Below the pieces are notes generated by a model. The model was not told the origin of the DNA, did no database searches, and saw only the letters and a program-made list of their open reading frames with translations. Positions 25,984-34,386 of a DNA stretch of 64,000 bases are shown here, in pieces. Positions within the stretch are counted from its first letter, which is position 1; each line of letters begins with the position of its first letter. The position numbers and the translations under genes were made by a program. The stretch is from Streptomyces canus (GTDB lineage Bacteria; Actinomycetota; Actinomycetes; Streptomycetales; Streptomycetaceae), in NCBI RefSeq assembly GCF_030816965.1, contig NZ_JAUSYQ010000002.1:10034001-10098000 (forward strand). The letters run 5' to 3'.

Positions 25984-26095
25984 GGGACGATAGGGCTTGT
26001 TGAAGGTTATGTTTGCCACAAGAGAAAAGCGCCGGCTGTGCGGTGGTCTCGCATGCTGGGCGGTCCGGCTGATGGAGACGGTCCGCAGGCAGGTC
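25984..26095 (+). repeat. Direct repeat, left copy, next to a small membrane-protein gene
   Basis: Shares with 26841-27003 the blocks GATAGGGC, GAAGGT, ACAAGAGAAA, GTGGTCTCGCA and GAGACGGTCCGC in the same order. The membrane-protein gene (26109-26720) lies exactly between the two copies, which looks like an insertion or duplication at a repeat boundary. 25684-25983 has no supported gene. Confidence 0.6.
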
Positions 26096-26108
26096 CTCCG
26101 GGGCACGC

Positions 26109-26720
26109 TCAGGTGATGTCCGTGCCGTCCGTGTCGTACTGGACGGCCTTGCTGACATGCGGTTCGAAAGCCGTGAGAACGCTCCAGCTTGCGCCGCCGT
26201 CCAGTCGCTTCCAGGTGGTCACGGGGCGGGCGTCCATCGTCACCGTCGCGATGTTCCGGTCCGTCACGATTGAGATGTGTAGCCGCACCGGGTTGGCGGA
26301 CGAACTCCCACAGACAACGGTGAGCTTGCCGTGCGTGAACTCCTCGACCTCGTCGATCCGGGGAGCCGGAACCTTCTTGAGGGCGCACAGCACGCTGTCG
26401 GTGAGCTGATAGGGAGTCGTGCCGGCGGGCACCGGGACACGGATCTCGGCGGTGCACGGCAGGGACGCGGCCTCGGCCATCAGCAGCAGCCCGTGCCGCG
26501 CGGCCGCGCGTCGGGCGTTCCACGTGTTCGACGTGGCGATTGCGACGGCGAGGATGGCTCCCGCCGCAAGGCCGAAGAGCGTTCCTTGGAGCAGCGAGCC
26601 CGCCCAGGTGCTCGTGTCCTCCGAAATGAGTACACCGGCCATGGCACCGCTGACGACGACGGCGACCAGGACGGTGGACACGGCGCTGCGCCGCACGGCC
26701 GCGAGCCAGTAGCTGAGCAT
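26109..26720 (-). CDS. Hypothetical membrane protein between direct repeats
   Basis: A 203-residue protein beginning at ATG 26718-26720 with AGGAACC upstream. Two hydrophobic segments are near the N-terminus (about residues 13-35 and 45-70). A soluble C-terminal part follows (EIRVPVPAGTTPYQLTDSV, then LTVVCGSS and DRNIATVTMDARPVTTW). The topology suggests a short membrane anchor with a cytoplasmic or extracellular domain. No family was recognised. It lies alone between two direct repeats, close to tRNA-half repeat copy 3. Confidence 0.6.
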   Translation of the reverse strand: MLSYWLAAVRRSAVSTVLVAVVVSGAMAGVLISEDTSTWAGSLLQGTLFGLAAGAILAVAIATSNTWNARRAAARHGLLLMAEAASLPCTAEIRVPVPAGTTPYQLTDSVLCALKKVPAPRIDEVEEFTHGKLTVVCGSSSANPVRLHISIVTDRNIATVTMDARPVTTWKRLDGGASWSVLTAFEPHVSKAVQYDTDGTDIT

Positions 26721-26840
26721 GTTTGAGGTTCGCGGTTCCTGTGTGAGGGGTGGATCAGACTGGGTCGGTGCCCGGCAGCCCTGCGGGGCCCTCTTCGGGA
26801 ATGTCCGAGGTTGGGCTAACCCCCACTTGGCCAGTGCCCG

Positions 26841-27003
26841 GGGATGATAGGGCCATCGAAGGTCCTGTTCGTTACAAGAGAAAGCACTCCCCGGGTGAAG
26901 AAGCGTATCGGGTCGTACCCGCGTGTCCGCGTTGAGGGCAGCGGTCGTGGAGTGGTCTCGCAGGCCGGGGCCGTGCTGCTGGTGGAGACGGTCCGCAAGG
27001 CGG
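26841..27003 (+). repeat. Direct repeat, right copy, merging into tRNA-half repeat copy 3
   Basis: Second copy of the blocks listed for 25984-26095. The order is conserved and the same strand is used. It is directly continued by tRNA-half repeat copy 3, so the long unit seems to be a leader plus the tRNA-half repeat, with the left copy cut off before the tRNA part. Confidence 0.6.
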
Positions 27004-27056
27004 GCCGAGTTGGTATCGGGCAAGGTCTCTCGGGGAGCGTCAGGGACCACGGAGGG

Positions 27057-27302
27057 ACCGCAAGGACCGGAAACAACCGACAAGGACCGCGCAAGGACGA
27101 CAGAGATGCACGCGCCTGACCTGCAAGTACGGCGTGAATGGGCAGGGATCGGCAAAGACCGCCAAGATCCTCAATGGACTCATAATCCGTCGGCCGTGGG
27201 TTCGAGTCCCACCCGCCCCACCTGCGCAGGCTTCTGACCTGCGGAAACGTCTCATCAGGGGTGCGGATTCAGGACTTTGGTGCAACGAGACCAAATCCGC
27301 TG
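27057..27302 (+). repeat. tRNA-half repeat, copy 3
   Basis: Tandem features as in copy 1: CCGCAAGGACCGG, CTGACCTGCAAGTACGG, CCGCCAAGATCCTCAATGG. The tRNA 3'-half block lies at 27176-27221 with the CAU loop intact, followed by TCTGACCTGCGGAAACG. The 27303-27660 stretch has no supported gene. Confidence 0.85.
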
Positions 27303-27667
27303 CTCGTGACTTCAACTCTGGGGTCGCAGGCGTGAGTTTGAATCGCTCTGACCTGCTCTGACGTGATGGCTTGAGCGTTGCCGCACGTCTCCGTGGCCGA
27401 CGTTTTCGAGGGCCTGGACGCGCGATTCTGGACGCTGGCTGGACGCGAGGAATCGCAAGTGCCGTCTGGTGATCTTCGAGTCGGCCTTCTGCCCGGGTGG
27501 CGTGTGGGTGCGGCGGGCCGCGCGAGAGGGCTGTGGCCGAGGCGAGCACCGGGATAACGGCCCGTACAGGAAACGGCCCAGCGCGCCCTTGCCTCATGCC
27601 GTGGCGTGCGCGCCCTTGTCGCGTTGTGACACGGCCAGGTAGCCGACGAATCCGATGACGCACGGCA

Positions 27668-27687
27668 GTCAGGATGCGTTCAGGTTT
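27668..27687 (+). promoter_or_regulatory. Tandem CAGG operator before the first COG4705 gene
   Basis: CAGGATGC and CAGG repeat at an 11-bp interval (CAGG at 27670 and 27681). The same 15-mer CAGGATGCGTTCAGG occurs before the second COG4705 gene. Direct repeats with 10-11-bp periodicity are the hallmark of OmpR-family response-regulator sites. Confidence 0.65.
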
Positions 27688-27708
27688 CCCGTGGCACGGT
27701 CGGGCCTC

Positions 27709-28548
27709 ATGACATACGAGACCTCACAGACGCCCCCGCCCTCGGAGGCCGACCCCCAGGTGTCGCCCTCCGGTCGCCGACTGGGCTGGAACAAGGTGCC
27801 CGAAGTCACTGTCTACTTCTGGGTCATCAAGGTGCTGTGCACGACGGTCGGCGAGACCGCGGCCGACCTGCTCAACGAGAAGGCCGGTCTCGGCCTGACC
27901 GGTGTGTCGGTGCTGATGAGCGCCTTGCTGGCGGTCGTCCTGGTCGTGCAGTTCCGCACCACCGCCTACCGCGCGGGCGTGTACTGGACGGCCGTCGCCC
28001 TGATCAGCGTCGTGGGGACGCTGATCAGCGACAATCTCACCGACAATATGGGTGTACCGCTGGAGACCAGCACCACCGTCTTCGCGATCATCCTCGCGAT
28101 CGTCTTCGTGGTCTGGTACCGGCGTGAGCGGACGCTGTCCATCCACCACATCGACACCGCGAGCCGCGAGGCCTACTACTGGCTCGCCGTCCTGTTCACC
28201 TTCGCCCTCGGCACCGCGGCCGGTGACCTGGTCTCCGAGCGCATGAACCTGGGCTACTGGCTGGCCGCGGTCCTGTTCGGCCTGGCCATCGCCGCGGTCG
28301 CCCTCGCCCACTTCAAGCTCGGCCTGGACGCGGTGTGGAGCTTCTGGATCGCCTACATCCTCACCCGCCCGCTCGGCGCGTCCATCGGCGACTACCTCTC
28401 CCAGCCCACCGGTGACGGCGGCCTGGGCCTGGGCACCGTCATCACCAGCGCGCTGTTCCTCACGGTCATCCTCGGCCTGGTCATCTACCTCTCGGTGACC
28501 CGAAAGGACGTGGCGCAGCCGCAGCACACCGCCCGACACGCGGCCTGA
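27709..28548 (+). CDS. COG4705-type integral membrane protein
   Basis: A 279-residue protein with about eight transmembrane segments arranged as four internal repeats, each opening with a G(E/D)xxx(D/S) pattern: KVLCTTVGETAADLL, SVVGTLISDNLTDNMG, LGTAAGDLVSERMNLGY and RPLGASIGDYLSQP. This is the family of predicted membrane-anchored proteins COG4705, function unknown, sometimes proposed as exporters. ATG at 27709 gives a short cytoplasmic N-terminal tail. A tandem CAGG operator lies just upstream and a paralogue follows on the same strand; the two-component system next door is probably the controller. Confidence 0.85.
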   Translation: MTYETSQTPPPSEADPQVSPSGRRLGWNKVPEVTVYFWVIKVLCTTVGETAADLLNEKAGLGLTGVSVLMSALLAVVLVVQFRTTAYRAGVYWTAVALISVVGTLISDNLTDNMGVPLETSTTVFAIILAIVFVVWYRRERTLSIHHIDTASREAYYWLAVLFTFALGTAAGDLVSERMNLGYWLAAVLFGLAIAAVALAHFKLGLDAVWSFWIAYILTRPLGASIGDYLSQPTGDGGLGLGTVITSALFLTVILGLVIYLSVTRKDVAQPQHTARHAA

Positions 28549-28565
28549 GCAGGCGCGCGGCAGTC

Positions 28566-28585
28566 GTTCAGGATGCGTTCAGGGT
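28566..28585 (+). promoter_or_regulatory. Tandem CAGG operator before the second COG4705 gene
   Basis: GTTCAGGATGCGTTCAGG at 28566-28583 repeats GTTCAGG with an 11-bp period. It matches the site before the upstream paralogue over 15 bases. This supports shared control by one OmpR-family regulator. Confidence 0.68.
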
Positions 28586-28757
28586 GACGCTGCCAGGGTC
28601 GGTTCCAGCGATCGCTCTTCGGAGTCGCCTGATCGCACAGGGTGCTTGTTCGCGTCGCGGGCGGGCGCCCTGCTGTTCGACCGCATGGGAGCCCCCCACC
28701 TTGCAGAAACCGGAAAGGCTCACCGACCTCGACGTGGCGACCACGACGAAGTCGGTC

Positions 28758-29584
28758 ATGAAGAAACTCCCCGAGGTCACCCTGGCGTTCTGGATCATGA
28801 AGATCGCCGCGACCACCCTCGGCGAGACGGCCGGCGACCTCTTCGCACAGACCCTGAAACTCGGCTACTTCCTCACCACGATCGCCCTGTCCATGCTTTT
28901 CGTGGTGACACTGGTCGTCCAGCTCAGGGCCGCCAGTCACTACAACCCGTTCTTCTACTGGACCGTGATCCTGTCGACCAGCATGGCCGGCACCGATGTC
29001 CGACTTCATGAACCGCGACGCCAGCACCAAGTTCCTCTCCGGCGGAGCCACTTCGCTCGGCTGGGGCCCGCAGGGTCGGCCTGGGCCACCCCACCGGGGC
29101 GGCGATCCTCGTCTCGATCCTGCTGGTCATCTTCGCCGTCTGGAAGGCGACCGGGATGACCTTCCAGATCCGCGACATCGTCACCTTCCGCGGCGAGGCC
29201 CTGTTCTGGTCGGCGATCCTCGTCTCCAACACCCTCGGCACCTCCATGGGCGACTTCCTCTCCGACAGCTCCGGCCTCGGTTACGCCGGCGGCGCGCTGC
29301 TCGTGACGGGCGCACTGGCCGTCCTCGTCCTGCTGATGGAGGTGCCGGTCGTGCCGAACGTGCTGCTGTTCTGGGTCGCCTTCGTCCTCACCAGGCCCCT
29401 GGGAGCCACCGCCGGTGACCTCCTGACCAAGCCGGTCGCCAAGGGCGGCCTGGACCTCGGTACTGCGGGGTCTTCCGCCGTGCTGCTGGCCGTTCTGGTC
29501 GGGCTGATGGCGTACGCGCAGGTGCAGGAGCGCAGAACACCGCAGATGACGGAGCGGGAGCTGGTCGCTCGGCGGGCCGGCTGA
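28758..29584 (+). pseudogene. Second COG4705-type membrane protein with two frameshifts
   Basis: The sequence parallels the preceding gene: KKLPEVTLAFWIMKIAATTL, then GETAGDLFAQTLKLGYF. It breaks near 28995 (after STSMAGT), continues in another frame with MSDFMNRDASTKFL, breaks again near 29065, and resumes with AILVSILLVIFAVWKATGM and FRGEALFWSAILVSNTLGTS to a stop at 29584. The repeated G(E/D)xxxD motifs remain visible in every part. Starts at ATG 28758 or TTG 28701 are possible. The indels may be sequence errors. The shared operator suggests both paralogues act together. Confidence 0.75.
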
Positions 29585-29590
29585 GTCACG

Positions 29591-30967
29591 TCATCCGGCG
29601 GGCAGGTCGACCAGGAAACGTGCTCCGGGTGTGTGCTCGGGGTCGTGGGAGACCTCGCCGCCGACGGCGCGGGCCAGGCGTCGCGCGAGCGGCAGCCCCA
29701 GGCCCGCCCCGTCGTGCCCGTCACCGGAGTCCGCACGCCGGCCGGGCTGGAAGAGATCGTCGAGGAACACCTCCGGTACGCCAGGACCGTCGTCCGTGAC
29801 GTCGATGCGGACGCCGCCGGGCAACTGCCTCGCGGACACGGTCACCGTGGAGCCGGCGTAGCGAACGGCATTGGCCAGCAGCGGGCTGACGATGCGTTCG
29901 AGAAGAGCGGAAGCGACGCCCGCTTCCATCTGCTGGTCCGGCACGTCGACGACGGTCTTCAGCTGCTTCCGTGCGTCGAGGTCCTCGACCAGCCGACGCA
30001 GCACGGGAGCGACAGCGGTGGCACCGACGGCCGTGGCGGTGTTCTGCGCGCTTTCGCGGGCGTCGTTCAACAGCGTGTCGCAGATGGTGCGCATGGACTG
30101 GGCGGCCTCCGCGATCACCTCGTGGGTGGCGTCGGTCTCGACGGCCGAGCGAGGGCGGGCCCGCCACCAGTCGAGCTCGACGACGATTCGGGTGAGCGGG
30201 GTGCGCAGTTCGTGGGACAGCTCGCCGGTCAGCTGCTGCTCGTGGCGCAGCACGGTGCGGATGCGGTCCAGCAGTGCGTCCAACGAGGTGCCCAGGCGGG
30301 CCAGTTCGTCCGGCTGGTCTGCCGCGCCGAAACGCTGATCGGAACCGACGGCGCTCCACTGGGTGGCCTGGTCGGTCATGGTGCGCACGGGGCGCAGCGC
30401 CCGTCCGACGGCCAGCCGCGTCAGCGCGTAGGTGCACGCGAGCATGACAGCGTCCAGGATCAGCGAGCCCGACAGCAGGGTGTCGGCGGAGCTGCGGTAA
30501 GGGGCGAGATCCGTGGCCGTGATGACGGTGGCGGTGCTGCGGAGGCGGGACACGGGTTGGGAACACAGGCGGACGAAACGGGGGTTGTCGGTTTGCAGGG
30601 TCGCGCAGACCGGGCTGCCCCGCGCGGCGAGCCGGTCGGCGGCCTGGGTGAGCGCACTGTCGGCCGTGGCGGACGGCGGTTTCTCCAGCAGGCGTGTTCC
30701 GGCGTAGATCCACACGTTCGCGTCGAGCAGGCTGTCGTTGACGGTCTCCAGGACCCGCACTCGGGGCCCGCTGGTGTCGACGGTGGTGGCGACGGCGGCG
30801 GCGCGGTTGCGTAGTTCGTCGTCAGCCTGGTGCTGCAGGTGCCGGTCCATCGCGCTGTTGAACACGACGGTCAGCACGGTCATCAGGAGCGCGGCGGTGG
30901 TCAGCGCCACGAGCGAGAGCCGACCGCGCAGCGTGCGGGGCGCCAGACGGCGCGCGAGCCGGTTCAT
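29591..30967 (-). CDS. Two-component sensor histidine kinase
   Basis: A 458-residue membrane kinase. Two transmembrane helices (about 20-40 and 165-190) enclose an extracytoplasmic sensor domain of about 130 residues. A HAMP linker follows. The phospho-acceptor H-box is ELSHELRTPLTRI (His about 259). The HATPase domain has N, G1 and G2 boxes (LLANAVRYA, DDGPGVP, GAGLGLPLARRL). It overlaps the response regulator by 4 bp (30964-30967). It ends 7 bp from the convergent COG4705 gene, whose promoter carries the matching type of operator. Confidence 0.93.
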   Translation of the reverse strand: MNRLARRLAPRTLRGRLSLVALTTAALLMTVLTVVFNSAMDRHLQHQADDELRNRAAAVATTVDTSGPRVRVLETVNDSLLDANVWIYAGTRLLEKPPSATADSALTQAADRLAARGSPVCATLQTDNPRFVRLCSQPVSRLRSTATVITATDLAPYRSSADTLLSGSLILDAVMLACTYALTRLAVGRALRPVRTMTDQATQWSAVGSDQRFGAADQPDELARLGTSLDALLDRIRTVLRHEQQLTGELSHELRTPLTRIVVELDWWRARPRSAVETDATHEVIAEAAQSMRTICDTLLNDARESAQNTATAVGATAVAPVLRRLVEDLDARKQLKTVVDVPDQQMEAGVASALLERIVSPLLANAVRYAGSTVTVSARQLPGGVRIDVTDDGPGVPEVFLDDLFQPGRRADSGDGHDGAGLGLPLARRLARAVGGEVSHDPEHTPGARFLVDLPAG

Positions 30968-31626
30968 GACAGCCGGTGCCCGATCCCGCGGGTCGTGGTA
31001 AGGCCGAGGCCGCTGCCCGCTTCGCGCAGCTTTCGGCGCAGTCGGCTCAGATACTGGTCGAGGGTGTTGTCGCTGACCTGGGCGCCGTCCGGCCAGGCGG
31101 CCCTGACCAGGTCACGGCGGGACACGAGGGTCCCGCCCGCGGCCATGAGCGTGGCCAGCAGACGGAACTCCGTGGGAGACAGGTCGACATGGACGTCGCC
31201 GACCTGCGCGCTGTGCCGGGTCGCGTCCAGGACCAGGTCTCCGGCGGTGGCCACCGCCGCGGGTGCGGCCCGTTTGAGTGCGGCCCTCAGCCGGGCGACG
31301 AGTTCGGCGAGATGGAACGGCTTGGGCAGATAGTCGTCGGCTCCGGCGGAGAACCCGGACAGACGGTCGGTGAGGTGATGGCGGGCTGTCAGGAAGATGA
31401 TCGGGGCGGCGAACCCGCCCGCGCGCAGCGCCTGGCAGACGTCCCGGCCGTCCGCGTCGGGCAGCCCGACGTCCAGGACGACGGCCGCGATGTCGTCGGT
31501 GGCCAGCCGCAGGGCGGTGGCGCCGTCGGCGGCGGGCACGGGGTCGAAGTCCTCGTCGAGCAGGCCGCGACGCAGCACGTCACGCAGGGCGTGATCGTCC
31601 TCGACAACCAGGATCTTGTGGCGCAT
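30964..31626 (-). CDS. OmpR-family response regulator
   Basis: A 220-residue regulator. The receiver domain has the phospho-acceptor aspartate in VVLDVGLPDADGRDV (about D52) and the lysine of LPKPF (about K103). The C-terminal winged helix has LSPTEFRLLATLM and NTLDQYLSRLRRKL. ATG at 31624-31626. It is coupled to the histidine kinase by a 4-bp overlap. OmpR-type proteins bind tandem repeats with 10-11-bp spacing, which is exactly what precedes the two convergent COG4705 genes. Confidence 0.93.
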   Translation of the reverse strand: MRHKILVVEDDHALRDVLRRGLLDEDFDPVPAADGATALRLATDDIAAVVLDVGLPDADGRDVCQALRAGGFAAPIIFLTARHHLTDRLSGFSAGADDYLPKPFHLAELVARLRAALKRAAPAAVATAGDLVLDATRHSAQVGDVHVDLSPTEFRLLATLMAAGGTLVSRRDLVRAAWPDGAQVSDNTLDQYLSRLRRKLREAGSGLGLTTTRGIGHRLS

Positions 31627-32312
31627 GGCCCTCCGTTGGATGGTCCGGCGCACGGGGCGTGCCGGAGACGAACGATGCGGGCAGCCACCGGATCATCGCG
31701 TACAGGCACACTCCGAGCCATCCGGTGGCGAAACAGCCAGCCGCCGATGACGTCGGTGAACCAGTGCACGCCGAGATAGACCCGGGACAGGCCCACCAGC
31801 ACGCCCCAGCACCCGATGACGACCCGGAGTGGGGTGGCGCCGCGCGGGGCGCGCAGTGAGACCGCGACGATCAGCAGACCGGCAGTGAGGGCCGCTGTGG
31901 TGGTGTGTCCCGAGGGGAAAGCCCAACCGCCCGCGGACGCCGCCCAGCCGGCACGGGCGGGACGCGGCCGCTGGACGACTTCCATCACCCCGTAGCGCAG
32001 CGCCTGACCGGTTTCCAGACAGCCAAGGGCCAGTGCGGCGGCCCCCATCCGTCGCCGCACGGTTCGTCCCCCGACCATGCCGGCCAACGCGGCGAGGACG
32101 TAAGGGACGGCACCGCTGCCGGCATCGGTCACCCCTCGGGCCAGCGCCCCGGCGACGTCCGGCCGATGGGCGAGCGACCAGGCCAGGAGACCGTCGTCCG
32201 ACCACAGCTGAGCGCCGTCCTGGCCGAGCACCACCATCGTGAGGACGCCGAACGCCACCCAAGCGCCGAGACCGACCGTCCCAGCCAGGTCGGCGGCGTC
32301 GCGCCGATTCAT
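31580..32312 (-). pseudogene. PAP2-family phosphatase with a late frameshift
   Basis: From ATG at 32310-32312, an integral-membrane PAP2 acid phosphatase with all three catalytic motifs: QRPRPARAG, PSGHTTTA and SRVYLGVHWFTDV. After GGWLF one extra T near 31728 shifts the frame. If it is removed, the protein continues through ATGWLGVCLYAMIR and ends at 31580, overlapping the response-regulator gene. The catalytic part lies upstream of the lesion, so an active truncated enzyme is still conceivable, and the extra T could be a sequence error. The family dephosphorylates lipid phosphates, often undecaprenyl pyrophosphate. Confidence 0.7.
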
Positions 32313-32506
32313 GAGGCGCTCAGCAGCCGGCGCAGGCGGCTGGAGCCGATCCACCGGTCCACCGATCGCGACCACCGTCGCAGCACGAGCATCGACATCA
32401 GTGCGACGAGGCCACCGACCAGCACGCCGGCCATGACGTCGTGCGGATAGTCCGCGCCGACCCACACCCGTGAGACTGCCATCGCCAGGGCCGCCACTGC
32501 CGCCAC
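32309..32506 (-). pseudogene. C-terminal fragment of a second PAP2-family phosphatase
   Basis: A 65-residue fragment with SRVWVGADYPHDVMAG, the third PAP2 motif (SRxxxG.HYxxDV), and a final membrane helix (ALMSMLVLRR region). Motifs 1 and 2 are missing, so it is a truncated gene. It overlaps the next PAP2 gene by 4 bp, showing they were once an operon. Its lost 5' part coincides with the intergenic region where the BlaI operator lies. Confidence 0.65.
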
Positions 32507-32559
32507 CGCCCCCAGCCGCGAGTTGTAGTAGTTCGCGGTTCGAAGCCCGGAGCATACCT

Positions 32560-32577
32560 CCTACAACTAGTAGTAGG
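32560..32577. promoter_or_regulatory. BlaI-type operator
   Basis: CCTACAACTAGTAGTAGG at 32560-32577 is an imperfect palindrome of CTAC/GTAG arms like BlaI/MecI sites (TACTAC...GTAGTA). A second half-site AGTTGTAGTAG is at 32521-32531. It lies 45-62 nt upstream of the BlaI-family gene. Confidence 0.6.
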
Positions 32578-32621
32578 TGGCCGGGTGGTCTGTGCGGACG
32601 GTCGGCGAACGGAGGCATGCG

Positions 32622-33047
32622 GTGGAGGAGCGAGAGGACGGCGGCGCCCGCGGGGCGTCCGGCAGGCGGGGCCGCGGCGAACTGGAGAGCGATGTCCTCG
32701 CCGCGCTCTGGGCCGCCGACGGCCCCCTGACCGCCGGCCAGGTCCGGGAGGCGCTGCCGGGCGACCTGGCCTACACGACCGTCCTGACCATCCTGTCCCG
32801 GCTGTACGACAAGGAGATGCTCGTCCGGCACCGCGAGGGCCGCGGCTACGCGTACGAGCCGGTGCGGGACGAGGCGTCGCACACCGCCCAGCGCATGCGG
32901 TCGCTGCTTGAGGGTGGTTCCGACCGCGAGGCGGTCCTGGCCCGCTTCGTCTCGGAACTGTCCGAGCAGGACGAGCATGTGTTGCATCAGCTCCTGTCCG
33001 GGCACGACGCTCGTACCGGAGATGATCGCTCAGCAGAGAGGGCGTAA
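32622..33047 (+). CDS. BlaI/MecI/CopY-family repressor
   Basis: A 141-residue winged-helix repressor: LESDVLAALWAADGPLTAG for helix 1, LAYTTVLTILSRLYDKEML for the recognition helix, GRGYAYEPV for the wing. The C-terminal helices (about 95-130) form the dimer. The GTG at 32622 with GGAGG at 32611 decides the start. The BlaI operator sits upstream. The downstream gene encodes an M56 metalloprotease, the usual BlaR1-like partner that cleaves the repressor on a cell-wall or other signal. The signal here is unknown; no beta-lactamase gene is adjacent. Confidence 0.93.
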   Translation: MEEREDGGARGASGRRGRGELESDVLAALWAADGPLTAGQVREALPGDLAYTTVLTILSRLYDKEMLVRHREGRGYAYEPVRDEASHTAQRMRSLLEGGSDREAVLARFVSELSEQDEHVLHQLLSGHDARTGDDRSAERA

Positions 33048-33051
33048 AGCC

Positions 33052-34059
33052 GTGCTGTTCAGCGTCTACGTCCCCTTCGCAGTCACGGCTGTGCTCGCCG
33101 TGCTCGCGCCCCGACTGGCCCATGTGCTGCCCCCGCGCCGCGCTGCCTGGGCTCTGGCCTGCGCCGCGCTCGTGACGGCGATCGGCTGGGCAGGGGCACT
33201 TGCCTTGCTCGCCTTCACGGGCGTGGCACAGATTCCGGAAGTTGCGGAGAAAGGCCGCTGGTCGGTGGCCGCCCTGCAAGCCGAGGATCCCGTCTACCTC
33301 GTCGTCGCGGGAGGCAGCGCCCTGATGCTGGCCGTGGGCGTCGCCTCACTGGGCGTGGCCGCCGTGGGGCAGGCCCGCCTCTTCGTCCGGGCGCGGCGGG
33401 AGCGCGCCCGGCTGCCAGAGGAGACGGAGCTGGTCGTGGTCGACGACGACGTCCCGATGGCCTTCGCGTTGCCCGGGTCGCCGGGCCGGATCGTGGTCTC
33501 CCGGGGAATGCTGCGCTGTCTCACCGACCGCGAGCGCGAGGCCCTCCTCGCACACGAGCGTGCTCATCTGCGCTGCCGTCATCACCTCTTCCAGGTTCTG
33601 TGGCGGCTCACGGCGGCCTTGAACCCACTGCTGCGGCCGCTGGCCGTCGCGGGCGGCTTCGTCCTGGAACGCTGGGCCGACGAGGAGGCCGCGCAGCGCG
33701 TCGGCGACCGTAAGATCGTCGCGCACGCCGTCGGGCGCGCCGCGCTGGCATCCGCCGGTGCCTCATTCCCGGCCGCACTGGCCGCGACCGGCGGGGCGGT
33801 GCCGCAGCGGGTGCGCGCCCTACTGGCCCCGCCGCCCCCGCGCCGGAGCCTGCCCCTGGTCGCGGGCGGCCTCCTGCTCGCCGTGTGCTGCGCCAGCCTC
33901 GCCAACGCCGCATCCGACAGCGATCAGATGGTGGACAGCGCGCAGTGCGCGGCGTACGCCGCCACGGCGAGCACACCGTCGGCCGGAGAACACCGGCACG
34001 GGCCCGACTTCTGCTTCGGGGAACACGATCACCGGGAACTTCAGGAGCACCGCCCGTAA
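33052..34059 (+). CDS. M56-family (BlaR1-like) membrane metalloprotease
   Basis: A 335-residue protein with membrane segments near the start (about 1-20, 35-60 and 90-115) and near the end (about 265-290). The zinc-protease motif is HERAH in LLAHERAHLRCRH (HExxH). A third ligand is probably the E/D of LERWADEEAA. It lacks the penicillin-binding sensor domain of BlaR1, so it belongs to the short M56 group common in actinobacteria. GTG at 33052 with GAGAGGG upstream. It follows the repressor by 4 bp and presumably controls it by proteolysis. 34060-34386 holds no supported gene. Confidence 0.88.
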   Translation: MLFSVYVPFAVTAVLAVLAPRLAHVLPPRRAAWALACAALVTAIGWAGALALLAFTGVAQIPEVAEKGRWSVAALQAEDPVYLVVAGGSALMLAVGVASLGVAAVGQARLFVRARRERARLPEETELVVVDDDVPMAFALPGSPGRIVVSRGMLRCLTDREREALLAHERAHLRCRHHLFQVLWRLTAALNPLLRPLAVAGGFVLERWADEEAAQRVGDRKIVAHAVGRAALASAGASFPAALAATGGAVPQRVRALLAPPPPRRSLPLVAGGLLLAVCCASLANAASDSDQMVDSAQCAAYAATASTPSAGEHRHGPDFCFGEHDHRELQEHRP

Positions 34060-34386
34060 CGAGGCGGCCGTGGACCTGTCGGCTACGCGTAATCAGGTCG
34101 CGAGCGGTCCGCAGCCGAACCAGTTCTTGCTGTCGCGGACGCCGGCCAGGACGAAGGAGTAGCCGCCGCCTGTGGGAGAGAGAGCCGACGAGGTTCGTCG
34201 ATCAAGCGGGTGCGGGTGGCCTCGCACTGCCGCCGCACGTCCTGCTGGCAGCAGCGGCACACCAGGCCCATGTCGAGGTTGCTCCGCGCCCCGCTACGGA
34301 AGAGGACTTTCCCCTGCATCCCTACGAATCGGTCTCAATCCGGGTCAGTGCTTGGGTGCTGATGGTGCTGGGGCGATCATGTGCCC

